Assembly: GCA_045128055.1 (NCBI GenBank) | Contig: JBGVRC010000082.1 | Coordinates: 1 to 15,052, forward strand | Length of the DNA stretch: 15,052 nt | Direction of reading: 5' to 3' | Source: Scatosoma sp045128055 | Lineage (GTDB): Bacteria; Bacillota; Clostridia; Christensenellales; Borkfalkiaceae | Notes under the pieces: generated by a model | Seen by the model: the letters and a program-made list of their open reading frames with translations, nothing else | Databases searched by the model: none | What the model was told of the DNA's origin: nothing | Made by a program: the position numbers and the translations under genes | Shown here: positions 7,701-14,869 of the stretch, piece after piece | How the letters are laid out: each line of letters begins with the position of its first letter | How positions within the stretch are numbered: position 1 is the first letter of the stretch

Positions 7701-8224
7701 AAAATTTCGCGCAAAGCCTTATCACTTTTCTTTCTCCAATACACGGATAAAAGATGGGCAAAATCTTCGTCGTCGCTTTCATAACCGGCGTCCAAAAGCT
7801 CGTCCAAGGCTTCGCTTTTCAAAGCCACTCCGTCCGCGTCGTCGCTACCGATTACCCGAAACGAGCTATCCACCCCCGCCACGTAAAAATACGAGCGGAT
7901 AAGCTTGGAGCAAAAGGAATGAATGGTGGAAATATCCGCCGCCGCAACCTTGGAAAGCTGCGTTTTTAAGCCCTTACGCCTTTTCTCCGAAGCGTCGGGA
8001 TCGTTGATATTTTCAATCAAAGCCCTACCGAGCTTGTCCTTCATTTGCGCCGCCGCTTTTTTGGTGAACGTAACCGCCAAAATCTCGTCCACGCCCACGC
8101 CGTCGCAAATCAGACGGATGATTTTTTCAATCATTACCGTCGTTTTACCGCTACCCGCCGAAGCGGAAACAATCACCTTGCCCTGCGCGTCTAACGCCGC
8201 TTGTTGTTCGCTGGTAAATCCCAT
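4757..8224 (-). CDS. addA: ATP-dependent helicase/nuclease subunit A (AddA)
   Basis: The motor and nuclease subunit of AddAB, which unwinds and resects double-strand breaks for RecA loading in the cytoplasm. The start at 8224 (1155 residues) has GGGGAG 7 nt upstream; the longer frame to 8257 begins inside addB without such a site. UvrD-type helicase motifs are all present: Q motif near residue 4, Walker A SAGSGKT with K27, motif Ia VTFTKKAA, Walker B DEYQD (384-388), GDVKQSIYGFRG, TRNFRSS, TMHSSKGLEFP, and VALTRAK near 835. A Glu/Asp-rich linker precedes the C-terminal RecB-type nuclease domain, whose catalytic set is complete: D1090 in GAID, D1102-Y-K1104, and Q1120 in QLELYR. The size is close to the Bacillus protein. 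Translation is probably coupled to addB, which ends one nucleotide before it. Confidence 0.97.
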   Translation of the reverse strand: MGFTSEQQAALDAQGKVIVSASAGSGKTTVMIEKIIRLICDGVGVDEILAVTFTKKAAAQMKDKLGRALIENINDPDASEKRRKGLKTQLSKVAAADISTIHSFCSKLIRSYFYVAGVDSSFRVIGSDDADGVALKSEALDELLDAGYESDDEDFAHLLSVYWRKKSDKALREIFTELYEKLRIRADYKEYLRASAAYDENTFQSVVGDLHKYFKEKCEYYYDLVQDEQYYFENVCAVAKGQREICAQLCQWLEELLATKDYFEILERAKPKFSQNRGTKNDDAAKKEHMARLGFLKERIVEAYEKETEHLSSYQEELTKFLRAGRTAAALSKYLAIFDERYAAKKREKGVLDYNDLEHIALALLSNDEVEESLRKKYRYVFVDEYQDVNPVQEAIISKIGGENLFLVGDVKQSIYGFRGSKSKFFVEKQAAFEAGEGKNLKMTRNFRSSDMVLDTVNSQFSLVMTPHVCEVDYARDSVMGKGGAYGEDLGRVQIHFLGEDEKAPVKERGVYSVRDSAKKKDAEISKAAKMIMQIIKQERGKQFFDTEGEVKGPRDVQYSDIAILSRKKQGQIAKTVAALSAAGLPVTAAAAINVCDYAEIKALIDILSLIDNAKQDVPLCSALLSTMGGLTADELCAIRLAYPKESFFRDACRRYELEKQDALAEKLTKFFGYYAKVRKQASVLSAGEILTLILAETRMEAQLLSQENGSFCLRRIRRFIEETNNPEPLSVHDFLVRLKDLDYKIEYSENGGDESVKVLTMHSSKGLEFPVVILDDLSASFHAVDHDEVVAEEKYGIAPRAFDKKEMLKSTTLLRRLFEVKELASSVADGLNLYYVALTRAKYALHMIFKERQPMSDVKYAKSYADMTNFDVWQQYVVDDELSELEKSGGDGEGGFEPDKELVSRIQTAFRYRYPFAGLENLLVKSSASKLMSLREDGDEMDGRYGEEMDAGFGKLADDDESEEGTGAERVARNALGTAYHAFLEYFDFSLLYDEAGNAVDKESLGERVAQALAGFSVKDEKQAALLKQEKLVMILSNPVFYTLQDARLYKEQEFLVSLPVKESYALAGKLLPHIEKADDCVIYQGAIDLLAVGDEARIIDYKYSTRDAEYLKNHYKPQLELYRMAAAKILGMDKKKIRCILVNIDKGFEVEIE

Positions 8225-8225
8225 A

Positions 8226-11200
8226 TCAATTCTCCCCGTCCCGTTCTTTTTTCGCAATCTTCGCTATGGCGGCAGGCTCGATTTTTTGCTCCTTGCGCAC
8301 GCAACCGTTATCCTTAGAAAATCCGCACATACCGCCGTACTTACAATAATCACAGCTCTTTTCGTAAGGAGTCGCTTCCATATACCCGTCTTTAATCTCC
8401 CCGTGCCCCTTTCTCGCCACGAACACCGCGTAATCCAAAAAGTCGCGGAAGGTCTGCTCGTCCATAATCTTCGTAGCGTTCGCCGTGTTTTTCAAAGCCG
8501 CCGAAAAATATTCGCTCTTCTTCTCTTCCGTCAAGTTTTTATCCCCGCAAAGCAAGGCTTCTTCGCTGCCGTTGATAAATCCTTTCATGCGGAATCTGCC
8601 TTCGTCCTTATCGTTATACGCCACCGCGGCAGGGAAATAAAATACCCCCGCGGGTATGCGCTCGCCTTTCAACTGTGACATATACAACTGCATTTGCATC
8701 TTTCTGCCTGTGTAATACGCGCCCGCGCTATCGTCAATATATCCCGTTTTATAATCGATAATCCGCACGTATTTATCCGTGCCGTCAACCCTATCCACCT
8801 TACCGTTGATAAAGTCCTTCTTGACGGGTTCTTCCACCTTTTCCACGACGAAATCGGAGTTTTTAATTTGCTTAAACGCCGCCACCGCCACGTCTACGCC
8901 TTCCTGCAACAGCTTTTCCGTAAAATACCCGCCCGAAGCGGTGTCTTGTTGCATCGCGTACACCGATTTTTGCAACAGCTCTCTCCCGATTTCACTCGCT
9001 TTTACGCGCATTTGTTCTTCCGTCGCCGTTTCCGCCGCCAATACAGCCGTCTTTTGCAACAACTCGTGCACGAAATTCCCCGTATCCAATGCAAGCACCG
9101 CCGTTTCTTCCCTTTCCTTTAAGCGCAAGCCCCTTTCCGCAAAATGCTTAAACGGACATTCAAAATACCCTTCCAAAGCCGTCGGAGAGATTTTCCCGTC
9201 CTTAAAAAACAGCTCTTCGCCGCGTTCAACGCATACCTGCCTATCCCGTTTTGCCAAATAATCGTTTTTCTCCTGCACGCCGAGCTTATCCAAAGCCGTA
9301 AAAAGCGAATCGTAATTACAATCCTTTTCCCCGCGTTTTTCCTTCTTTTGCTCCACCAACAGCTGACGAATCGCAGGCGTAGGCTCACAGCAGCGATAGA
9401 TAAAATCTTCCCCGTCAATTTTCTTTCTGCGGGTCAATTTTTTATTCTTTTTCTTCTCTTTTTTCTCCGCGCTAAACGCTTGCGCTTCTTTTTTATCGGT
9501 AAACACCCCGTCCACGTAACGGAAAATCTCGCTCACGGACGGTTCGCTGCCGTCGGCGGGCAAGGGATAGGAAAGATACAACGCGTCCGTAAAGGCGCAC
9601 AAGTTCAAACAAACGCTTTCGCGGCTACGCAAATTCACTTCCGCCACCGTCGGCTCTAACAAAGCCTTCACTTCCGCCAAACGCTCGATTTCCTTATCCG
9701 AAATCAAAGCGGTATCCACGGTAGAGCGCGGCACTTCGTCCGTCATACCCATCGCGAACAAAATACGCGTCTTTTCAATACGGCTGTCGGCAATATCCCC
9801 GATGAAGACCGCGTCGTTTTTCAAAGGAATCAAGGCGATTTCCGTCGCGCCCAAGCCGTCCTTTAACACGGCTTCAAACTCCGCAACCGTCATTTCCTTA
9901 TCCCCCGTCAAAAGCTCCGCTTCACCAAGCAAGCTATCCAACGCCTTTTGAATTTGCGCCAAATACCCCTTTTGCGCAACATCCAAGCCTTCGCCCAGCA
10001 TTTTTAAGCGATTTTCCGCGTCGATAACGCCTTGAATATCGCGCACGTTTTTGCAATAATCTCGACCCTGCCCCCTTGCTTTTATATTTTTCGTACATTC
10101 CAAAAGAAAATCTCTTCCCTTTTTCACCTTTTCCAAATCAAACAGCTTTTCTACCGTTTCGCCCTTTTTCAACTCCCGTTTCGCGCCGCCGCGGTAGTTG
10201 GCGAATTTCAATAAATAATTGCGATATTCGTCGCTTGTATCGCCGTCCAAAAAGAAAACGTTTTGCGCCAAAGCCTGCGTGGCGGCAGACGAATACCCTT
10301 CGCGCACCACGCGGAAGCAATCCAACAAAAACCGAGCGAGCGGATGCGCCAGCAACGGCTTTTTCTCGTCGATAAAATAGGGAATTTTATATTCCGTCAA
10401 CGCCTTTTTCAACGCCAAGGAATACCCGTCCACGGACGAAGTCAAAATCGCTACGTCCCGATACCGCAAATCGGGGTTTTCGTCCAATGCCCGACGAATT
10501 TTCATCGCCGCGTATTCCGCTTCGGCGTTCTTGTCTTCCCCTTCGAAAATCTGCACGTTTTCGCAATACGTTCTTTCCACGCGCATAGGGTTGAACAACC
10601 CTTTACGCAAAATCTCCGCCGCCCCTTCCAAGGGCGCGCCAAGCTCGCGCAGAGATACCTTTCCGTACTCTCCGCACACAGCCGCGAACACTTCCACGGC
10701 TTTGTTACAATACAGCTCTTCTTCCCCGCCGCAAAATACTCCGATGACGTTTTCCGCCGTTTCCAAAGCCGCGCGGACGGTTTCTCGCGCCTGCGCCGTA
10801 AAGGAATGATACCCAACGAAAAAGACGTTGCAACCCTTCAAAGATTTTTCATCGCGGATTTTTTTAGGCAAAAGGGAAAGATACCTGCTTTCGTCCAAAA
10901 ATCCCCCGTCTTGTAAAAACTTCTCGTATTCTTCATAAATCACCGCCAAATCGGATACTTTTTTCTTCAAAGTATCGTTCGGCAACAAAGCAAGGCTTTC
11001 CTTTAAAACTTCGGGGGTAATTTCCGAAGCGGCAATTTGCGCCAACGTTTCGTAGATACACCGCGCATTATTCCCCACGCCGATTGTAGACGTAAAGCAT
11101 TGCAATGCGCCTTGGCGTTGCAATCGCGTCATAATTTCCCCAATCGCCATCACCGAGCCCTGCTTGCTCACCGTTTTTTCACCCGCCTTTAAAAAGCGCG

Positions 11201-11387
11201 CAAACGTAACGACGGACGACAAAAACGTCCCCCCCGTTTTGGCAAGCAAAGCCCGCTCTGCAATCAAGGTCAACCTATCTTCGCAGAAAATTACGTTTTT
11301 ATATCCTTTTTGCTCGTACGCCTGCGCGTATTGCGCCATAGCGTCCATACATTGCGAAAGCGTATGCGTTTTTACGATTGTATGCAC
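8226..11387 (-). CDS. addB: ATP-dependent helicase/nuclease subunit B (AddB)
   Basis: Partner of AddA; in the studied enzymes this subunit reads Chi and cuts one strand. The start is placed at GTG 11387 (1053 residues) because AAGGAG lies 6 nt upstream; the GTG at 11414 lacks one. The C-terminus holds a RecB-type nuclease with D865, D878-Y-K880 and Q900 (in QLYM). It is stapled by the four iron-sulfur cysteines typical of AddB: C744 in FECPF, and C1012, C1015, C1021 in a CxxCx5C near the C-terminus. The N-terminal helicase-like region shows no GxGKS/T loop, where Bacillus AddB retains one, so ATP binding by this subunit is doubtful. Motif copy 4 lies within the gene. A TG-extended promoter precedes it, and one transcript should carry addB then addA. 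Confidence 0.96.
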   Translation of the reverse strand: MHTIVKTHTLSQCMDAMAQYAQAYEQKGYKNVIFCEDRLTLIAERALLAKTGGTFLSSVVTFARFLKAGEKTVSKQGSVMAIGEIMTRLQRQGALQCFTSTIGVGNNARCIYETLAQIAASEITPEVLKESLALLPNDTLKKKVSDLAVIYEEYEKFLQDGGFLDESRYLSLLPKKIRDEKSLKGCNVFFVGYHSFTAQARETVRAALETAENVIGVFCGGEEELYCNKAVEVFAAVCGEYGKVSLRELGAPLEGAAEILRKGLFNPMRVERTYCENVQIFEGEDKNAEAEYAAMKIRRALDENPDLRYRDVAILTSSVDGYSLALKKALTEYKIPYFIDEKKPLLAHPLARFLLDCFRVVREGYSSAATQALAQNVFFLDGDTSDEYRNYLLKFANYRGGAKRELKKGETVEKLFDLEKVKKGRDFLLECTKNIKARGQGRDYCKNVRDIQGVIDAENRLKMLGEGLDVAQKGYLAQIQKALDSLLGEAELLTGDKEMTVAEFEAVLKDGLGATEIALIPLKNDAVFIGDIADSRIEKTRILFAMGMTDEVPRSTVDTALISDKEIERLAEVKALLEPTVAEVNLRSRESVCLNLCAFTDALYLSYPLPADGSEPSVSEIFRYVDGVFTDKKEAQAFSAEKKEKKKNKKLTRRKKIDGEDFIYRCCEPTPAIRQLLVEQKKEKRGEKDCNYDSLFTALDKLGVQEKNDYLAKRDRQVCVERGEELFFKDGKISPTALEGYFECPFKHFAERGLRLKEREETAVLALDTGNFVHELLQKTAVLAAETATEEQMRVKASEIGRELLQKSVYAMQQDTASGGYFTEKLLQEGVDVAVAAFKQIKNSDFVVEKVEEPVKKDFINGKVDRVDGTDKYVRIIDYKTGYIDDSAGAYYTGRKMQMQLYMSQLKGERIPAGVFYFPAAVAYNDKDEGRFRMKGFINGSEEALLCGDKNLTEEKKSEYFSAALKNTANATKIMDEQTFRDFLDYAVFVARKGHGEIKDGYMEATPYEKSCDYCKYGGMCGFSKDNGCVRKEQKIEPAAIAKIAKKERDGEN
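9225..9241 (-). repeat. 17-bp dispersed motif, copy 4
   Basis: Minus-strand sequence GGCAGGTATGCGTTGAA, one mismatch to consensus. It lies within addB, read there as R-Q-V-C-V-E, a different reading frame from copy 5 in tilS. Confidence 0.6.
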
Positions 11388-11437
11388 GACGTTCTCCTTG
11401 TTTTGCTTTTTCACGGCAATTTTTTATCTACAATATT

Positions 11438-11446
11438 ATTATAACA
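11438..11446 (-). promoter_or_regulatory. Extended -10 promoter of addB-addA
   Basis: On the minus strand, TGTTATAAT forms a perfect TATAAT (11438-11443) with the TGn extension (11444-11446). The -35 region 17 bp upstream is poor, which an extended -10 can compensate for. The start site near 11431 gives a ~45-nt leader to the GTG at 11387. Confidence 0.7.
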
Positions 11447-11507
11447 TATCCAACGGTAAATTTTCAGCTTTTTTTCACATAATTTTTCAGGAAATCTCCA
11501 TTTTGTT

Positions 11508-11536
11508 TTTACAAATGCAAAATAATGTGGTATAAT
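11508..11536 (+). promoter_or_regulatory. Promoter of the divergent lipoprotein gene
   Basis: TTTACA (11508-11513) and TATAAT (11531-11536) are 17 bp apart, with a TGG extension before the -10. The -10 elements of this promoter and the addB promoter are about 90 bp apart and point in opposite directions, so a shared regulator is possible. I see no obvious operator between them. Confidence 0.8.
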
Positions 11537-11572
11537 AGATATATTATTTGGAAAAAATCCAAGGAGAATGCT

Positions 11573-12544
11573 ATGAAAACGAAAAAGCTCCTTCCCTTGC
11601 TCGCCACTCTTGCCATCGGCGCAACCGCCGCTTTGTCCGGGTGTACGGCAGGCAATACCACCATCGAATTTAAAAACAACTGGTTGAAAAATCCTATCAG
11701 CCCCCAAGAATCGCTCGTCGAAACGCTTACCTACGACGTAAAGTTCGAAAAAAACGAATCCGTCCATAAAGGGCTGGCGTACGAGTATTCTTACGCAAAC
11801 GGCGTTTATACCACAACGCTCACGCAGTACAGCAACGACCAGTTCGAATACGTAACCAAGCTCACGATAGACGTAACGTACACGGCAAACGGAAAAAGCG
11901 AAACCGTGCGCGACGTCGTGGAAAGCAGCGTGCTTTTCCAAGCGGCAAGCAAAGGCTTAACGCCCATTCAGTCGAGCAAAACGCTCTTATCCCACTTCCC
12001 CAAGAACATCACCACGGAAAGCGATAACTTGGCGAATTACTATCTCAAATCCAACTACACGGTTTCCACCGTTTACGCGGAAGGCAAAGGCGTTTGCACC
12101 TATCAAAACTTACTTCCCGACAGCAGCGGCGCGACACAAGCCCCCAAGGTTATGGACGTAGATATGGGCGAAAAGCTCTCCTATATCGACAACGAACAGC
12201 TGCTTGTAGCCTTGCGCGCGTTTGACACGTCTACCACGTCGGGCAACGTAAACACCTTCTCCCCCTTCGTAAAAGCGACGCAAAAAATCGGCATTTCCTT
12301 CGGCAGCGAAGAAGAAGCCAGCGCCCAGCTCACCATTACGGAAAACGGCGGCGAAGCGGCAACCAAAACCTTTAAATACCGCAAAGCAACCCTTTCCATC
12401 AAAGCCACCAACTCCGGTCAATCGCAAACCGCTTGGGTGGCAACGGAAAGCCGCAACGTAATCTTGCGTTTGGAAACCCCCTATTCTTTCAATCACGGCA
12501 CGCTTATATACACGCTGAAATCGATTGACAGAACGGAAAAATAA
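11573..12544 (+). CDS. Lipoprotein of unknown function
   Basis: A 323-residue predicted lipoprotein. ATG 11573 has AAGGAG 6 nt upstream; the frame is open further back, but those codons overlap the promoter and are not translated. The signal peptide MKTKK plus a hydrophobic core ends in the lipobox LSGC, making Cys24 the lipid-attached residue on the outer face of the membrane. The mature domain is rich in Thr, Ser, Asn and aromatic residues with alternating hydrophobic patterns, which suggests a beta-rich fold. I see no catalytic motif, sugar-binding signature or repeat, and recognise no family. It is transcribed alone, divergently from addB, and ends at a strong bidirectional terminator. 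It is also the only sizeable plus-strand gene in the right half of the window. Confidence 0.85.
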   Translation: MKTKKLLPLLATLAIGATAALSGCTAGNTTIEFKNNWLKNPISPQESLVETLTYDVKFEKNESVHKGLAYEYSYANGVYTTTLTQYSNDQFEYVTKLTIDVTYTANGKSETVRDVVESSVLFQAASKGLTPIQSSKTLLSHFPKNITTESDNLANYYLKSNYTVSTVYAEGKGVCTYQNLLPDSSGATQAPKVMDVDMGEKLSYIDNEQLLVALRAFDTSTTSGNVNTFSPFVKATQKIGISFGSEEEASAQLTITENGGEAATKTFKYRKATLSIKATNSGQSQTAWVATESRNVILRLETPYSFNHGTLIYTLKSIDRTEK

Positions 12545-12554
12545 TGATTGTATA

Positions 12555-12591
12555 CAAAAAAAGCTCTCGGCAACCACCGAGAGCTTTTTTC
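12555..12591. terminator. Bidirectional intrinsic terminator
   Basis: A perfect stem (AGCTCTCGG/CCGAGAGCT) with a 6-nt CAACCA loop is flanked by seven A on the left and a T-run on the right. It therefore has a U-tract on both strands, and sits between the converging lipoprotein and hpt genes. Confidence 0.95.
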
Positions 12592-12603
12592 TTTTCTATT
12601 TTT

Positions 12604-13152
12604 TTATTCGCTGTATACGCAAGGCTTTAAAATGCCAATGTAGGGCAAATTGCGATAATCTTCCGCATAGTCCAACCCATACCCGACAACGAATTTGTCT
12701 TCAATGACAAAGCCCGTATAATCGGGCTCGATAGGCACTTCGCGGCGTTCGGGCTTATCCAAAAGGGTAATCAAATTGATACTCGCAGGTTGACGAGCAA
12801 TCAACAATTTTTTCAAATTATACAAAGTATTGCCCGAGTCGATAATATCTTCCACAATCAACACGTCGCGGTCTTTAATATCGCAGGAAAGGTCCTTTTT
12901 AATCTTCACTTCCCCCGACGAAGTCGTACCGCTTCCGTACGAAGAAACGGACATAAAATCCAGCTCTACCGACGTTTTCATATTACGTATCAAATCGGTG
13001 AAAAACAAAACGCTGCCCTTTAAAATACAAACCACAACGGGCTTTCTCCCTTCGTAAAGCCTGTCCATTTGCGCAGCCAATTCCTTTACTCTCTTATCAA
13101 GTTCTTCTGCGGATAACATAACGTAATCCACGTCGGGATGCAAATTTTCCAT
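12604..13152 (-). CDS. hpt: Hypoxanthine phosphoribosyltransferase
   Basis: This cytoplasmic purine-salvage enzyme joins hypoxanthine or guanine to PRPP, giving IMP or GMP. At 182 residues it has the usual bacterial length. The PRPP-binding loop is complete at about 97-110 (VLIVEDIIDSGNTL, with the acidic pair E101-D102). The flexible catalytic loop appears as SSYG near 70-73, the pyrophosphate-binding LKGS near 44-47, and the purine-contacting C-terminal segment is KFVVGYGLDYAEDYRNLPYIG. The gene follows tilS by 4 nt, and its AAGGAG ribosome binding site lies inside the last tilS codons, so translation is probably coupled. In many Bacillota ftsH comes next; here a terminator ends the operon instead. 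Confidence 0.96.
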   Translation of the reverse strand: MENLHPDVDYVMLSAEELDKRVKELAAQMDRLYEGRKPVVVCILKGSVLFFTDLIRNMKTSVELDFMSVSSYGSGTTSSGEVKIKKDLSCDIKDRDVLIVEDIIDSGNTLYNLKKLLIARQPASINLITLLDKPERREVPIEPDYTGFVIEDKFVVGYGLDYAEDYRNLPYIGILKPCVYSE

Positions 13153-13156
13153 GTTC

Positions 13157-14464
13157 TTACTCCTTCATTTGTATTGCTATATACAGTACCTTTTTCGTAC
13201 CATCGTCCACTTTGATTTTTTCCGAAATTTCCACGCCGCAAACGGCAAAAACTTCTTTCCCGTCCGCCTGCGCAAGCATCGGCAACCATTCCCGCTCCAA
13301 AGTGGGGATTTTTTCTTCATTGAAGAACTTTTTTAAGGTTTTTTTACCGCCGCCAAAACGCCGAATCCAATCCCCGTCCTGACGAAACCGAAAAACCGCC
13401 CCCTTGGGCAGCTTTTCTTCGTCAAACCGCAAAACCTTCCACTCGTTTCCCCCTTTTAAAGGCTTATCCGAGATAATAACCGCGTACCTGCCCCCGTCAA
13501 ACCCCTTTTTTGTGAACAAAATCGCCTGCGGCTTTTCCACTTCTTCCACCGCCGTATTTTTATAAAAAACCACGCCGTTTTCCGTCTTTTCCGCAATTAC
13601 CGACTTCGGCAAAGTAATTTTTGCTCCCCGCTGTAAGCCTTGCAACCCAAAAACGTCGTCCAAATGCACAGCGGTGTAGTCTTTTTCAATCCCAAGCCCC
13701 TTCATCGCCATCAAACACGCCCGACAAAACAAGGGTTTTTTGTCGTTAAACTCGACCCTGTACCCCCCATTTTCAAAAACAAGGAGCTTTTGCGCGTATT
13801 CGTACAACAACTCGTCGTCCTGCGCGGACAAAGCCGCAAACCGAGCGATATTTCTCGCCGCGCCCGACACGCATTCTTCCAATTTCGGCAATACTTCCAA
13901 ACGGATTTTATTCCGCGTGTACTCCGTTTCAAAATTCGTTTTATCTTGACAATAGGCAAGCCCGTTTTCTTCCGCGTACTCCAAAATTTCCTGTTTCGTC
14001 CACGACAGCAAGGGGCGAAGGATATACCCGTCCTGCGCCTTCATACCCGCCGCGCCCGACAGCGTACCGCGACAAACACGAAACAAAACCGTCTCCGCCT
14101 CGTCGCTCAAATGATGCGCCGTCGCGATATAATCAGCTTTGCCCGTATCGATAAGGCTTTGAAACGCCCCCCGACGAAAATCCCGCGCCGCCGTTTCCAA
14201 ACTCAATTTTTCTTTCTTTGCTTTGGCAGGGCAATCTTCGGAAAAGCTGAAAAGCTCCACCCCCAACTTTTTGCAAAACTCCACGACAAACCGCGCGTCG
14301 GCAAGGCTGTCTTGCCCGCGAATCCCATGCTCGCAATGCACAGCGCAAAGCGCATAGCCAAACCGAACCCGCTCTCTTTGCAAATAATGCAAAAGCACGA
14401 CGGAATCCACGCCGCCGCTGATTGCCACGCATATTTTTTTGCCTGAAAAGAGAGAAAGGTTCAT
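13157..14464 (-). CDS. tilS: tRNA(Ile)-lysidine synthase
   Basis: Converts C34 of the tRNA-Ile with CAU anticodon to lysidine using ATP and lysine, so that it reads AUA codons; it is an essential cytoplasmic enzyme. The N-terminal PP-loop ATPase carries SGGVDS (residues 16-21). It is followed by AVHCEHGIRG, and by the ATAHHLSDEAETVLFR segment typical of TilS. Residues ~165-190 (CQDKTN..YTRNKIR) are also characteristic. The C-terminal tRNA-binding domain ends with GGGKKTLKKFF and a P-x-L-E-R-x-W-L-P-like motif. The length of 435 is slightly shorter than Bacillus TilS. The ATG at 14464 has only a weak AGGA at close spacing, so translation may be modest. It is first in the tilS-hpt operon. Confidence 0.96.
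   Translation of the reverse strand: MNLSLFSGKKICVAISGGVDSVVLLHYLQRERVRFGYALCAVHCEHGIRGQDSLADARFVVEFCKKLGVELFSFSEDCPAKAKKEKLSLETAARDFRRGAFQSLIDTGKADYIATAHHLSDEAETVLFRVCRGTLSGAAGMKAQDGYILRPLLSWTKQEILEYAEENGLAYCQDKTNFETEYTRNKIRLEVLPKLEECVSGAARNIARFAALSAQDDELLYEYAQKLLVFENGGYRVEFNDKKPLFCRACLMAMKGLGIEKDYTAVHLDDVFGLQGLQRGAKITLPKSVIAEKTENGVVFYKNTAVEEVEKPQAILFTKKGFDGGRYAVIISDKPLKGGNEWKVLRFDEEKLPKGAVFRFRQDGDWIRRFGGGKKTLKKFFNEEKIPTLEREWLPMLAQADGKEVFAVCGVEISEKIKVDDGTKKVLYIAIQMKE
13476..13492 (-). repeat. 17-bp dispersed motif, copy 5 (partial)
   Basis: Minus-strand sequence GGCAGGTACGCGGTTAT. The first 12 bases match consensus exactly, with three mismatches in the last five. It lies in tilS, read as G-R-Y-A-V. 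Confidence 0.5.
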
Positions 14465-14526
14465 TTTCCTATTTAGACAAAGCCCAAAGCCCTATCTTTC
14501 ACCATAAAAAAGTATTGATTATAACT

Positions 14527-14555
14527 ATTATAATCAAAAGCGCGGAAGTTGTCAA
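14527..14555 (-). promoter_or_regulatory. tilS: Consensus sigma-A promoter of tilS-hpt
   Basis: On the minus strand, TTGACA (14550-14555) and TATAAT (14527-14532) are exactly 17 bp apart. A second TATAAT follows just downstream. The -35 element falls in the loop of a terminator-like hairpin. The leader to the tilS ATG is ~55 nt. Confidence 0.85.
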
Positions 14556-14576
14556 TCCTTCCACGCTTTTTTCTTT
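14536..14576. terminator. Terminator-like hairpin overlapping the tilS promoter
   Basis: The arms 14536-14548 and 14558-14570 pair at 12 of 13 positions (one C-A mismatch) around a 9-nt loop. On the plus strand the stem runs into TTTTTTCTTTT. On the minus strand it ends in CTTTTGATT, so it can also stop transcripts arriving from the gene at the right edge. Confidence 0.75.
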
Positions 14577-14615
14577 TAATATTTTACGCCAACCCCCCAC
14601 CCAGTCCCCCATTAT

Positions 14616-14869
14616 GTCATACCGACCGAGCGAAAGCGAGTGGAGCGTATCCCTTTCTCCAAATCCCCACGCCCGCACAGTCGAACGCAACCTTAAAGAA
14701 CGTTTACAAGACGTAAGATTAGCTGCAAGATTATCTTGCCTGGCTCAAAGCTCAGCTTTGCCTGCAATCTAACTATAAACCCCAGCATCACTTCTTCACT
14801 TTTCACTATTACTTATTACTTTGAGATACGCTCCATTTCATTCGTTTCACTCATTTCAGTCGGTATGAC
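14616..14869. repeat. Imperfect inverted repeat in gene-free DNA
   Basis: GTCATACCGACCGA...GGAGCGTATC at 14616-14651 is matched in inverted orientation at 14825-14869, where the same outer ends flank a diverged centre. The repeat resembles the GTCAT...GAGCGAAGCGAG type of intergenic repeat common in Bacillota drafts, which yields spurious short ORFs. No transposase or target duplication is visible. The interval 14580-14960 has no credible gene. Confidence 0.7.

Noticed and set aside
11411..11941. Minus-strand frame of 176 codons covering the lipoprotein start and addB promoter
   Set aside because: It is antisense to a gene with a lipobox, a strong ribosome binding site and a promoter. It covers both divergent promoters and has no start signal of its own.
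14422..14772. Plus-strand frame of 116 codons starting in tilS and running through the repeat block
   Set aside because: It crosses the tilS start, its promoter and the hairpin, and its sequence derives from intergenic repeats; no ribosome binding site.
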